This document shows, piece after piece, positions 33,590 through 44,092 of a stretch of 64,000 bases of DNA (the first letter of the stretch is position 1; every line of letters starts with the position of its first letter). Below the pieces are notes generated by a model. That model worked only from the letters and a program-made list of their open reading frames with translations, was not told the origin of the DNA and did no database searches. Position numbers and translations under genes: made by a program. This DNA comes from Megaustenia siamemsis. Taxonomy: Eukaryota > Mollusca > Gastropoda > Stylommatophora > Ariophantidae. The stretch is from the NCBI GenBank assembly GCA_032433765.1, contig JAVIAB010000047.1, positions 17,239,511 to 17,303,510 on the forward strand, in the 5' to 3' direction.

Positions 33590-34015
33590 GTATGTCTTGT
33601 TTCTTAATTACTAGGCAATTGTTGTTTGTCCTTTAGTCAAATAAGAAATACTTATTTTCCTTTTAGCGTACAAATGTTTCCTGTCATTTATTGAAGAAGT
33701 TAATATTTGTTCTCCTTTTAGTGAACAGCTGTTTCCTGTCATTTATTGAAGAAGTTAATATTTGTTCTCCTTTAGTGAACAGTCATTTATCGAAGAAGTT
33801 AATATTTGTTCTCCTTTTAGTGAACAGCTGTTTCCTGTCATTTATTGAAAGAAGTTATATTTATTTAGTGTCTCCTTTTAGTAGTACGCTGTTTCCTGTT
33901 TATTTATTGAAATAAGTATATATTTGTTCTCCTTTTAGTGTCTAGCTGTTTCCTGTCATTTATTGAAATAAGTATATATTTGTTTTCCTTTCAGCGTACA
34001 AATGTTGTCTGTCCT
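33590..34015 (+). repeat. 55-bp minisatellite, about seven degenerate copies
   Basis: Unit tgtttcctgtcatttattga + agaagttaatatttgttctc + cttttagtgaacagc. Two units are shortened, one by deletion. Confidence 0.85.
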
Positions 34016-34894
34016 TTGGTTTTTAAAAGAAAATAAAAGAAAGTGGGTGTTCATTCAATAAAACTTGTAGCTAAATGGTTATCTAAGAGTTTTAACTTAG
34101 GAGGCCAGCGTGGGAAGATATAGAAGCTAAAAAACGTTCAACTCAAATGTTAAATCAGTCATGATGTGTGCCTGCGGTCGAAAGGTTCAGTTACCGCTGA
34201 TTTGGCTGTAAATGAGCGAAACAACATATAACCGCAACCCGCTTAACGGTTGAACGATAAGAAGAAGAAAGGGCTGCGAAATAGGGAGAAATATAAAAAT
34301 AACAGCCACGAAGATATAGACTTTCTTTAATTTCTTAGAAATTGAGAGCGGATGCGGATGGTCGAAACATTAACTCTTCGGGCTCCAAACCCAGAGAACA
34401 GAGGTTCTAATCCCAGTAGGGTTAATGGTGTTTTTTTTTTCTATCGGGGTGAAATAAAAAACTCAGACCCGAACACCTCTTGGCGACTGCACTGAACAAG
34501 CGGCCTATATTCTCCAGTCCTAAAAGTCCCTCCGGCAGACTCCAATAATGGGAAAATGCCGTAAAGATAGCTATTTTTTAAACATATTTTTAACGCGGTA
34601 TAAGAGAGGTTGTGTGTTACCGGGGCCTCATTATGAGGGAGTAAAGAATAGTGACACTGTGACCTTCCAGGCATGTCATAAGAGACGACAAAGGAGGTTG
34701 ATCGATGGCTCGACAAGCTGTCATTGTAAAAAGTATTATTATGGAAACAGCGCCATAGATTTTAAAAGCAGTGATCTCTGCAATATGTGCCATTTTGGCA
34801 CGCAAGGTTTATGTTTTCGAGATTGTGGTTCTGCCCTATGTGCCGTCTTTGGCTCGAAAGGACAATAGATAGATAAGAGAGGCTTAGTGGGAGC
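34016..34894. other. Decayed interspersed repeats, not classified
   Basis: 34385-34410 has a B-box-like ggttctaatccc. 34475-34545 (cttggcgactgcactgaaca) resembles 49925-49985. 34840-34885 ends like SINE-8 (ggctcgaaaggacaatagat). The 106-codon plus ORF shows no recognisable domain. Probably one or two old SINEs. Confidence 0.4.
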
Positions 34895-34975
34895 ATAAAG
34901 GACGTATCAACCAACACAGAGCTGGAGGCGTCAGTCGCTGGACGCTGCGGGACTTGCTGAAGAGGGAATTTTTTT
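34895..34975 (+). mobile_element. LINE-D C-terminal fragment
   Basis: gtatcaaccaacacagagct + ggaggcgtcagtcgctggac matches, in reverse, LINE-D at 25520-25600. Confidence 0.7.
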
Positions 34976-35279
34976 TTTTTAGACGAAGTCCCTAGAGACT
35001 AGGAACTGAATTGTGCGTGTTAATCCGTTTTTTTCCATGGCAGTCGTGTGCACAGGGGTCCCTCGCCGCACATGCAGATAACCTCGTCTTCGGATGTACT
35101 CATATTTTTTCCGTCGTTGAGTAATTGACGTTTCAAGCCGGGCCTCGCTGCTGAGACCGGGGACGGTTGCCGCAGAGAGAAATCATAAATAAAAATCCCA
35201 ACTGGTGAAGCCGAAACTTAAACCTACAACCTCTCTGTCTCGAGGCCGGCGTCTTACCTCGAGACCAACCAGTCCCCCG
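34976..35279 (-). mobile_element. SINE-2 copy
   Basis: Antisense T-rich tail at the left, the 3' domain gacgaagtccctagagacta, then the head ending gcctcgagaccaaccagtcc. Confidence 0.9.
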
Positions 35280-35284
35280 AAACA

Positions 35285-35405
35285 GAGTTTAAAAGCATGG
35301 AGAAGGCGTGGAGCGTTCTTGGAGTATGGTACCAAACAAAGCGGCTTGGAACGTACTCGTAGAAGACCTGTTCTCTACAGGGAGTTGGAGGTGTAAGAAG
35401 AGTTA
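35285..35405 (+). mobile_element. LINE-G-like 3' fragment
   Basis: agaagacctgttctctacag + ggagttgg resembles the LINE-G terminus (VEDLCSTGS-like). Very short. Confidence 0.5.
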
Positions 35406-35568
35406 ACCTTTATATCAATTATATAAGGCATTTTACCACTTTTTGAAAAATCTGTATAAGCATGGACAGCGCCCTGAGCTCTTCGATTCTCAACTGTCAA
35501 GGAATCTCTTACATCTCTACTTCAAAATGTAATATTTGTTTTATAATCTTTTTCCGATAGGATTTAGT

Positions 35569-35832
35569 TAAAAAAATAAAAATTAAAGAGCCCCCGCCAC
35601 GTCAAGTGGCGTATAGGAAATATGGTGTTAGTGACATAATTTGTACAGACTTTCGGCACAAGATGTTTGGTGTAATGTGGTCGGTATTACGCCTGTGACG
35701 ATCTACATTCCCTATTTTAAAAAAATCCGGTATCCATTTAAGGCTGGGTGAACCTGGAAGCCGTCGATCAGTATCGAATCCGACCTCTTGTCCTTTGTAG
35801 TCCAATTCACTCATCACTAAGATATATCGGCT
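35569..35832 (-). mobile_element. SINE-1 with target-site duplication
   Basis: Full but diverged copy. Flanks ccgataggatttagt and ccgacaggatttagt (35554-35568, 35833-35847) differ at one base. Confidence 0.9.
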
Positions 35833-35849
35833 CCGACAGGATTTAGTAC

Positions 35850-36055
35850 TTTTTCTAGACTAAATGTTTGTTCCTGCTGAAAGCCTATTGGGCCGAAACG
35901 TCGTTCAAATCTGTGTCGTCTACTAATCACGTAAAGCTTTTACTATACCATTTTTTCAATTTTTTAAAATTCAATTTTCCCTCACATTCAGCTTTACTGC
36001 AGCTTTGCATTTTTTACGCATTCATTTGCTTTTCTTTGCCTTAACCCCTTTTTCT
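35850..36055 (+). repeat. Interspersed repeat K
   Basis: tgtttgttcctgctgaaagc, ggccgaaacgtcg, cacgtaaagcttttactata, then ctttactgcagctttgcatt. Matches 39640-39830 closely. Confidence 0.65.
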
Positions 36056-36499
36056 AAACTACTCTGATATCAGAAGTTTTGCCGGACAAGAACTCGATCT
36101 GGTCACGTGACACCTGAACAGTGTAATTCTAAACGTAAAGTCGACACAGCAATCCCAACTGTACAACGACCGCAGAATTGCTGTTTAATAAAAATGAAAC
36201 ACGAAACCGCAAGAGAACTAAACGCGTCTTAATTTCGTATGGTCCATTCTTCTAGATGGGGTCCGGACTAACTAATTCATTGTGCTACTTTATACACAAT
36301 ACACACCAGGCCCGCAGATTTGACTTAGTTACTGGCCAGCCACGATGTCTGTAACAGGTCTGAGCTTTCTAATCTTCTTACTTTGACGTACGGTTTTTGT
36401 AATGAACTTAAGGGGCCAGAATTTATTTATTTATTTATATTTTTTTTACCAGGGTCTCCAATCTTTGCTCTTATCTGCTGTGAAAAAGATGAGTCTGGG
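36056..36499. other. No recognised feature
   Basis: Short tttattta and poly(T) tracts only. Confidence 0.4.
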
Positions 36500-37425
36500 A
36501 GTCTGATAGAAGCTCGCAGTTAATATTTGTGTCATATCTACCTGGAGTCTGTGACTAAGGGAAGAAACATATCTACCTTGAGTCTGTGACTAGGGAAAGA
36601 AACATATCTACACTGAGTATGTGACTAAGGGAAGAAACATATCTACCTTGAGTCTATGACTAAGGGAAGAAACATATCTACCTTGAGTCTATGACTAGGG
36701 GAAGAAACATATCTACCTTGAGTCTATGACTAAGGGAAGAAACATATCTACATTGAGTCTGTGACTAGGGGAAGAAACATATCTACCTTGAGTCTATGAC
36801 TAAGGGAAGAAACATATCTACCTTGAGTCTGTGACTAGGGGAAGAAACATATCTACCTTGAGTCTGTGACTAAGGGAAGAAACATATCTACCTTGAGTCT
36901 GTGACTAAGGGAAGAAACATATCTACCTTGAGTCTATGACTAAGGGAAGAAACATATCTACATTGAGTCTGTGACTAAGGAAAGAAACATACCTACCTTG
37001 AGTCTGTGACTAAAGGAAGAAACATACCTACCTTGAGTCTATGACTAAGGGGAGAAACATATCTACCTTGAGTCTGTCACTAAGGGAAGAAACAAATCTA
37101 CCTTGAGTCTGTGACTAAGGGAAGAAACAAATCTACCTTGAGTCTGTGACTAAGGGAAGAAACATATCTACTTTGAGTTTGTGACTAAGGGAAGAAACAT
37201 ATCTACCTTGAGTCTGTGACTATGGGAAGAAGTATATGTAAGTATAAGGGATGTGACTAAAGGAAGAAATGGAATATCTACATGGGATCTGTGACTAAGA
37301 AAGGAATATCTACATGGGATCTGTGACTAAGAAAGGAATATCTACATGTGATCTGTGACTAAGAAAGGAATATCTACATGGGATCTGTGACTAAGGGAAG
37401 AAAAAAATCCAGATGTGGTATGTGA
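36500..37425 (+). repeat. 35-bp minisatellite, about 20 copies, then a diverged tail
   Basis: Unit gtgactaagggaagaaacat + atctaccttgagtct. After about 37225 the unit shortens and changes (ctacatgggatctgtgacta + agaaaggaat). Confidence 0.95.
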
Positions 37426-37920
37426 CTAAGGAAAAACAAAGAATAGCGCACGAGACACTGAAACAAAATGTGAAAATCTAGAAGCTGATCAATTTATAAA
37501 TAAATTTGATTTTTTTCCCCGATTCCTGTACACATATTTCTTCACATTAAACGATTTATTTTTTTTTTAAATAACCCAGCTAATGACCTTGTCTACCCTA
37601 TCTACAATCTTGTCATGTGATCGCTTACTGCCCCACAGTAATATGCCTGCCTGTCAGCCGTTGTCAGTATTCTGGAATTCGTTTCCTTCTTCCATTACTC
37701 ATACCAAAATAATAACTGAGTTTTAAATTTCCGTGTTGATAATCATGCCCTTTAAAAGAAACAATTGTATATGATTTATATCACCCCATTACAAAAATAA
37801 ATATATAAATGATAATCGCGATATCCCATGGCCCCTATATCTTTGTTGATCTTCAATTGCCGAATAGATATTTATATTTATCAATTATATTATATTTAAT
37901 TTTTTCGACATTCATATTTA
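37426..37920. other. No recognised feature
   Basis: AT-rich sequence without supported features. Confidence 0.4.
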
Positions 37921-37924
37921 TTTA

Positions 37925-37959
37925 TCAGCATCATCACCATCACCATCACCATCATCATT

Positions 37960-37997
<38 letters not shown>

Positions 37998-38050
37998 AAT
38001 CATCATCATCATCATCATCATTATCATCATCATCACCACCATCGTTGTCG

Positions 38051-38099
<49 letters not shown>

Positions 38100-38145
38100 T
38101 ATCATTATCATTATCATCATCATCATCACCATCGTTGTCGTCGTC

Positions 38146-38177
<32 letters not shown>

Positions 38178-38208
38178 CATCATCGTCGTCATCATCATCA
38201 CCATCATG
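37925..38208 (+). repeat. (CAT)n expansion at a LINE-B tail
   Basis: About 280 bp of catcat/caccat/cgtcgt sequence running straight into the antisense 3' end of LINE-B, in register with its (ATG)n tail. Confidence 0.95.
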
Positions 38209-38880
38209 CCATACCGATTGGCGTAGGAGATCATGTCCTTCCACGATCTTCTTTCCACGGTGCATCGTTTCAATTCTGTTGTTGTCTGTATTCCATGCCA
38301 TGACACAAGCTATCTAGCATTTTTTCTTTTTGTCGTATACGATATCTCTTTCCCTGTATTTTGCTAGTTTTAACCAAGTATTCCAACTTTCCAATCTCAT
38401 GATGCGTCCAAAAAATGTTGATTGTTTCTTTCTTATGTTTTATAGGAGTTCCTTTTTTGTGTTGGCCTCTTTGAGAATTCCTCATTGGTCTTTTCAGCTG
38501 TGCAGGGAACTTTCAACATTTTACTGAGAAATTATATCTATGTGGCCTCTAATCGACTTTTCATTTCGTTTGTTTACTGTCCATGATACGCTTCCATTGG
38601 TCAGAATTGGTTCTATATAGCAACGATGAACTATCTTTCTCACTTCTATTGACATACATTTGTTGCATAAGATATTTTTCATTTTCTGAAATGCAATTTT
38701 GGCCTGAGCTTTTCTGCTTTTTATTTCTGTGGTGCATCTTCCATATAATGTTATTATTGTGTCCAAGTTTTTGACGCGTTACACAGGTTTCATATTTGTT
38801 TGTTTTTATGCTGCATCATGGTGATGATTGTGATGATTGTTTCTTCGATATGACCATCAGCTCTGTTTTCGTTTACTCTT
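38206..38880 (-). mobile_element. LINE-B 3' portion
   Basis: Antisense LINE-B in several frames: CYIEPILTNGSVSWTVNKRN, RKAQAKIAFQKMKNILCNKC, and C-terminal KLEYLVKTSKIQGKRYR. Frameshifts make it a pseudogene. Confidence 0.85.
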
Positions 38881-39149
38881 CAGACTGGGACCTTTCTTGC
38901 TGCACTTTCAGGGAGGTACTAAAGAGGGAATCTCAGCGCTATGGATTTTTTTGATGTTCAATAGGCATGAAAATGAAGGAAAAACAATTCTGTTTTTTCG
39001 TAACAAATGCATGTACCGTGAGTTCATTTTCCTTTTGGCCACAGCACAGTTTGCAGGAAAGACCTTTTATTCTTATTTTTATTTCTCATTCCAGTTCAAA
39101 ATTATTATTTTTTATATTTATTATAAATACATATATGTGTGTGTGTAAT

Positions 39150-39625
39150 ATCAGGAAGAAACAATCATAATTTGTAGGCCATGTAATGAGAAGAGAACAG
39201 CTGGAATATATTGTAGAAAAAAAAAACGTGAAGAGCCCCCGTCACACCAAGTGACGTATAGGGAATATGGTGTTAGTGACCATCAATTTTACAGACCTTC
39301 AGCACATGATTATTGAAGTAATGTGGTCGGTATTACGCCCGTGCCGCTTTACTTTCCCAGAAAAAAATCCGGTACCCATTTAAGGCTGGGTGAACCCGTA
39401 AGCCGTCGGTTGTGATCGAACCCTACCTCTTGTGAATATATTGTAACAACTGGGAAAATTGAGGGACGAAGAGAGAGAGGGAAGCAAAGAGGAAAGATAC
39501 CAGACAGTTTAATAGAATGGCTTGGCAGAAGGTCAACAACAGAAATGATAAATAACTGTCGAGATCGAAAGTTGTGGAGAGACATGATTACCTACGCCAG
39601 CAGGCCCGGTACTTGATGATGATGA
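39150..39625 (+). mobile_element. LINE-A 3' end interrupted by SINE-1
   Basis: tcaggaagaaacaatcataa through gacatgattacctacgccag and a (TGA)n tail. The SINE-1 at 39216-39433 sits in the middle. Confidence 0.85.
39216..39433 (-). mobile_element. SINE-1 in LINE-A, 5'-truncated
   Basis: Antisense copy lacking the A box. Perfect 12-bp flanking repeat gaatatattgta (39204-39215, 39434-39445). Confidence 0.95.
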
Positions 39626-39639
39626 TATGTGTGTGTGTT

Positions 39640-39830
39640 ATATGTTTGTTCCTGCTGAAACCTTTTGGGCCGTAACGTTGTTCTAATTTGTGTCGTCCAC
39701 TTATTACGTAAAGCATTAACCATACCGTTTTTTTCTATTTTCTTTTCTATATATTTTTTTCTCATTCTCCTTACAATTAGCTTTACTGCAGCTTCACATT
39801 TTTATTCATTTCTTTGCTTTAACTCTCCCA
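39640..39830 (+). repeat. Interspersed repeat K
   Basis: tgtttgttcctgctgaaacc, gggccgtaacgttg and agctttactgcagcttcaca, as at 35850. Confidence 0.65.
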
Positions 39831-39833
39831 AGT

Positions 39834-40057
39834 AAGTAAAAGTCAAGTACCCCCGTCACACCAAGTGACGTATAGGGAATATGGTGTTAGTGACCATCAA
39901 TTTTACAGACCTTCAGCACATAATTTTTGGGGTAATATGGTCGGTATTACGCCCGTGCCGCTTTACTTTCCCTGAAAATATCCGGTACCCATTTAAGGCT
40001 GAGTGAACCTGGAAGCCGTCCTTTGTAGTCCAGTTCACTAACCAGTGAGCTATCGAC
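39834..40057 (-). mobile_element. SINE-1 copy with internal deletion
   Basis: Antisense copy with 3' end, body and A box (ccagtgagctatcga). The B-box segment is deleted (ggaagccgtc joins ctttgtagtcc). Confidence 0.9.
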
Positions 40058-40069
40058 CTATAGCGAGCT

Positions 40070-40265
40070 ATATCTATATTGTGACAACTGGGAAATTCGA
40101 AGGACGAAGAGATAGAGGGAAGCAAAGAGGAAAGATACCAGACAGCTTAAAAGAATTGCTTGGCAGAAGGTCAACAACAGAAATGATAAATAACTGTCGA
40201 GATCGAAAGTTGTAGAGAGGCATGATCACCTACGCCAGCAGGGATGGTACTTGATGATGATGATG
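40070..40265 (+). mobile_element. LINE-A 3' end
   Basis: ttgtgacaactgggaaattc through tgatcacctacgccagcagg and the tail cttgatgatgatgatgac. Confidence 0.85.
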
Positions 40266-40559
40266 ACGATCTTAATATCATTAACATCACAAACGTTTAT
40301 CAGAACGCCTACCGGTACGCTCCGACTGGAAAAAAGCTTTGCTGATAATGACAATGTTCGTTATAGGTAGAGCCAGAGGATCTAATAGTTTACTTCACAT
40401 ATTACAGAACAAACACGTAACTTTTATATACTTCCATATGTATGTATGGCCTGCGGTAGTGTTGGCGGAGCGAAAGGGGAGCACACCAGAAGGGACTGGT
40501 TAGTTGGTTGGTTGCGTTCGCCCGATGACTAAAGTATTCTAGAGTATCGTAGTAGACTA

Positions 40560-42662
40560 TAGCTTGTTTCATAAGTCGTGCCCAACTTTAAAAATCAATA
40601 TCTTTTAAACCGCTTTTTCTAATTTTTTCAAAATGTGCATGTATAGTTATAATGATTAGAACCCAACGGGGAATTAATTTCATTAAAAACAAACATTTGG
40701 TTATTATTATTGCTTATTTGATTTAAATAAATTTATAACGACCCATTGATGTAGTCAAAACTTAGTGTTTACAGTATTTAAGTTAAAAATAGCGATTACA
40801 AATCCATACACACGTTTTTGCACGCTTTCCGCGTGAGTTTTCTGACACAATTAGACACTTGTAGTAAACACGAGACATTGTGTGTTCCATTTCCGTTAAT
40901 TCAGCGGCGTAACGTGGAACAATAACATTTATCATGAGTCTTAAAATGAAATTCTGCAGTTTACAAAACATCGCAATAAAAATGTATGACTATTTTTGCA
41001 AAGAGGCTAAACGAGGAAGATTATTTCATTCTTTAGAAAACCCTAAGAATAGGACAAGACACATTTTGGATTTATCTAAACAGTCATTTAATCGCTGGAT
41101 TCAAGCACGTGACCGTCAATGTTCCAAATATACAAAATCACAAGGAAGAGCAAAAATGTTGGATAATTTCGACAGTGAACTTATTAGAAGTGAAATTCGC
41201 AAAATGTTGGGTATGAATGAAACTGTTACAATAAGAAAATTAAAAGTATCGCTGAAAAAGAACAACAGTATTGAAATATCAAAGTCTACATTATGGAGGA
41301 ATGTGAGAGCTGCAGGCTTTACATTCAGAAAGTATTCCAATGGACGAAACATCTGTGAGAAGCCACATATAGTAGTCATGAGAAGCAAGAACTTACGTGA
41401 AGTAAAAGAGGTGCGCAAGCAAGGTTATGATATTGTGTACTTGGATGAAACATGGATCAATGCTCACCAAACTAACCAAAGGGAATGGCAGTCATCAGAT
41501 GGAAAGATTAAGAGATTAATACCTAGCAGCAAAGGATAGCGCTTGATAATTGCTCATGCAGGTAGTCGACAACATGGACTAATACAGAATGCAGAGCTCA
41601 TTTTTCTTTCAAAATCCATAGACAATCGGGATTATCACTCTGAGATGAATGGTCACATATTTAGACATTGGATTGAAAATTCTGTTCTCCCATCACTAGA
41701 TCGACCATATTGCCTAATAATGGACAATGCAGCGTACCACAACATTGTTGCACTTGAAGATAAAGTCCCGACGTCATCCAGTACAAAAGATGCTATTAAG
41801 ATATGGCTCACAAAGGAGCACATACAATTTAATAACATGTACTTAAAACCTGAATTACTATCTCTAGTAAAGCAAAAACAGAGGACAAAGATTTTTCAAA
41901 TAGATAAGATTATCCAAGAGCACGGTCATATAAGTTTGAGGCTGCCACCTTACCAGGCTCATTTAAATCCAATAGAACTAATCTGGGCAAAATTAAAAGG
42001 ACAAGTGGCAGATGAAAATACAACATTCAAAATATGCGATGTAAAGACTCTTGCTAATTTCGCTTTATTAAATATAGACAAAGATTATTGAGCTAAATGT
42101 GAAGACCACGTCTTAAAACAGGAAGAGGAATATTGGAAAAATGATGGTTTGTGGAATGTTCAACCCCAAACAGTTATTAATCTTTTAGACTCGTCTGATT
42201 CAGAATGAAAGTATATAGTCCCCACAATGTTGGCCCCTATATTACCTTAAATTATTTCAACAAACGGTCCTTTTCAGGACCACACAACTATGAAAATTGG
42301 ACATACAGGTATACCTTGATATTATTATCGTCCGTCCTCGAACTGAGCAGACAATAATTCTCCTGGTGTTTTGTCTTATTAGGTTATTTCCCCATTACGG
42401 CCACGCCTTTACCTAGTGAAAATTAATCGTAGGCCAGCAACTACGGTAATTTCTATTCTTTAGGGCTTCACAATTTACAATTTTGACAAACATCAAAGAA
42501 ATATCGCCGCTTTAAGAAAACTGCAGCTGCAACATATTTGTTAAATATACATTTGAAGGGTCTTTTGCATTCTAATAACATTTGGAAAATTTCAAAAGTA
42601 TTTAACAAACGGTTAGACAGTAATAGCGTTTTGAAGTTGGGCATATGTTTTGAAACGAGCTA
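40560..42662 (+). mobile_element. Complete Sailor-like (IS630-Tc1-mariner superfamily) DNA transposon
   Basis: Length 2103 bp. Terminal inverted repeats start tagcttgtttcataagtc (40560-40593) and tagctcgtttcaaaacat (reverse of 42629-42662), matching at 27 of 34 positions by eye. A TA target duplication flanks it (40558-40559 and 42663-42664). The paralogous SINE-4 at 48450 has a single TA at this point (gactagaatattcc), which gives the empty site. The transposase lies inside on the same strand. Confidence 0.93.
40934..42208 (+). pseudogene. Sailor-like DDE transposase with two in-frame stops
   Basis: One frame of 425 codons holds the full protein with stops at codon 202 (TAG, 41537-41539) and 386 (TGA, 42089-42091). 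There is no frameshift. An N-terminal helix-turn-helix-like region (LSKQSFNRWIQARD) precedes the catalytic domain: VYLDETWIN (aspartate, about codon 171), LIMDNAAYHN (aspartate, about 264) and LNPIELIWAKLKG (glutamate, about 348). I count 83 residues between the last two, close to the DD82E spacing described for the Sailor group. Classical Tc1/mariner spacing is 34-41. After the second stop the frame continues with CEDHVLKQEEEYW and a serine/aspartate-rich end, supporting the longer length. The enzyme would excise and reinsert the element at TA sites; this copy could not make it without readthrough. Subfamily assignment is from memory of the motif spacing. Confidence 0.85.
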
Positions 42663-43082
42663 TAGAATATTCCTCTTCATCATCCGCTCTTACAAGGACG
42701 TAGTGGACTTGTCTGCGTTGTGTTGTGGTTTGCAGTATAACTGTTATATTTGCACCTTTCGGCCCAACACATCCGACTTCAGCACGACATTTTTGAGTAC
42801 CGGATTGTCTTCCCTCTTCGATCCCTGCACGCTTGGCCAGACTAGACTGGTTAGTCTGTTACTGGAGGCGCCGCGGAGAGGTGGAGCAGGGTCTGGATGG
42901 TTTTGGTTCACCGATCCTGGCACAAGCCATCAGCTGTGGGTCGCTGACAACTTCCAGCTCTGGTGCTGGGAGGCGAGCCTTCGCCTCCAGAGAAGGGACT
43001 GAAAGTGGTCAGCTAATTGCAGCTGACCGCTTGCGTCAGAATCAGCAGTAATAGCTGATTAGGATCTTGCTTTACGCTCCTG

Positions 43083-43345
43083 TGGAGACAAATAATAATA
43101 AATGAATATTATTATAGCGGGAAACTTCCGAGGCGATAATCAGGGAATCAATTCAGAGAAAGAGTATGTTTACAGCACTCGGAAAAAAATAGAGAAATAA
43201 TCAACAACAGAAACAAAAATAAAGAACAATATATGGACTAAAGAGGATCGAACCCGTACTCAGTGGCACAGCGCCTTGCCATGAAAAGCCAAACGCTAGG
43301 GAACACTGCCACTCAGCTTTGGGAACACAAACTAACCAGTCTGAG
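43083..43345 (-). mobile_element. SINE-6 copy
   Basis: Antisense; on the minus strand the head has ggcaaggcgctgtgccactg and B box gggttcgatcc. The body has the reverse of tttacagcactcgga and gggaaacttccgaggcgata. Other copies are near 24885, 51345 and 51620. Confidence 0.7.
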
Positions 43346-43612
43346 CTCGCAAACAAAAATCGAGAAAGAAGGCAAACCGGTTCTTACAAACCCTTGTTGA
43401 GGTTAAATGTTGCAGGTCGAGACGGAGAGCGATGAGAAAAACCTAGATACAACCTGCCGAAGATTGAAGTGTGTCAGCCACGGCGCAGGTGTTGGGGGAA
43501 AACATGGATATACAAGTACTGACCATACGACCAGGTCATCGTGTGTCATGATGTTGTCCTCACCCATCCATCATGAAACAGGACAATGAGTCAAGTTTGC
43601 GTGATCACAAGA
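43346..43612. other. No recognised feature
   Basis: A 60-codon ORF without a recognised domain. Confidence 0.35.
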
Positions 43613-43617
43613 CTTGA

Positions 43618-43667
43618 ACGATGATGATGACGACGACGACGACGACGACGGTGATGATGATGATGAC

Positions 43668-43727
<60 letters not shown>

Positions 43728-43730
43728 GGA
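43618..43730 (+). repeat. (GAT)n/(GAC)n microsatellite
   Basis: About 37 trinucleotides. Aspartate-, methionine- and serine-rich ORFs are compositional. Confidence 0.95.
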
Positions 43731-43768
43731 AAAGAAGTCTCAGACCAAAGACGCACAAATCAAAATAG

Positions 43769-44092
43769 TTTTTTTTTGCATTCGCCAGCTTTTACCTCTG
43801 ACGAAGTCCCTAGAGACCAGAAATTGAATGTTTGCATGTTAATCCGTCTTTCCCTGGCAGCCGTGTCCACAGGCGTCTCTCGCCGCTTAGGCAGATAACT
43901 CTGTCTTTGGATGTACTCATATTTTTTTCCGTTCATGAGTAATTGACGTTCCAAGCCGAGTCTCGCTGCTGAGACCAGGGGTGGTTGCCGCAGAGAGAAA
44001 TCATGAATAAAAATCCTAACTGTTGCAGCCGGTATTTGAACCCACGAGCTCTGTGTCTCGAGGCCGACGTGTTGCCTCGAGACCAACCTGTC
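43769..44092 (-). mobile_element. SINE-2 copy next to the 44-bp array
   Basis: Antisense full copy with 3' domain cttttacctctgacgaagtc and head ending ctcgagaccaacctgtc. The array begins at its edge. Confidence 0.9.

Larger units (their letters stand above)
40499..42990 (+). mobile_element. SINE-4 split by a Sailor-like transposon
   Basis: SINE-4 blocks at 40499-40557 (starting ttagttggttggttgcgttc) and 42665-42990, collinear with the uninterrupted copy at 48391-48793. The whole is flanked by agaagggactg (40488-40498, 42991-43001). The 3' end forms a ggaggcg/cgcctcc-type hairpin. Confidence 0.9.

Noticed and set aside
34548..34868. 106-codon cysteine-rich ORF
   Set aside because: It overlaps decayed interspersed repeats with a SINE-8-like end; no recognisable domain.
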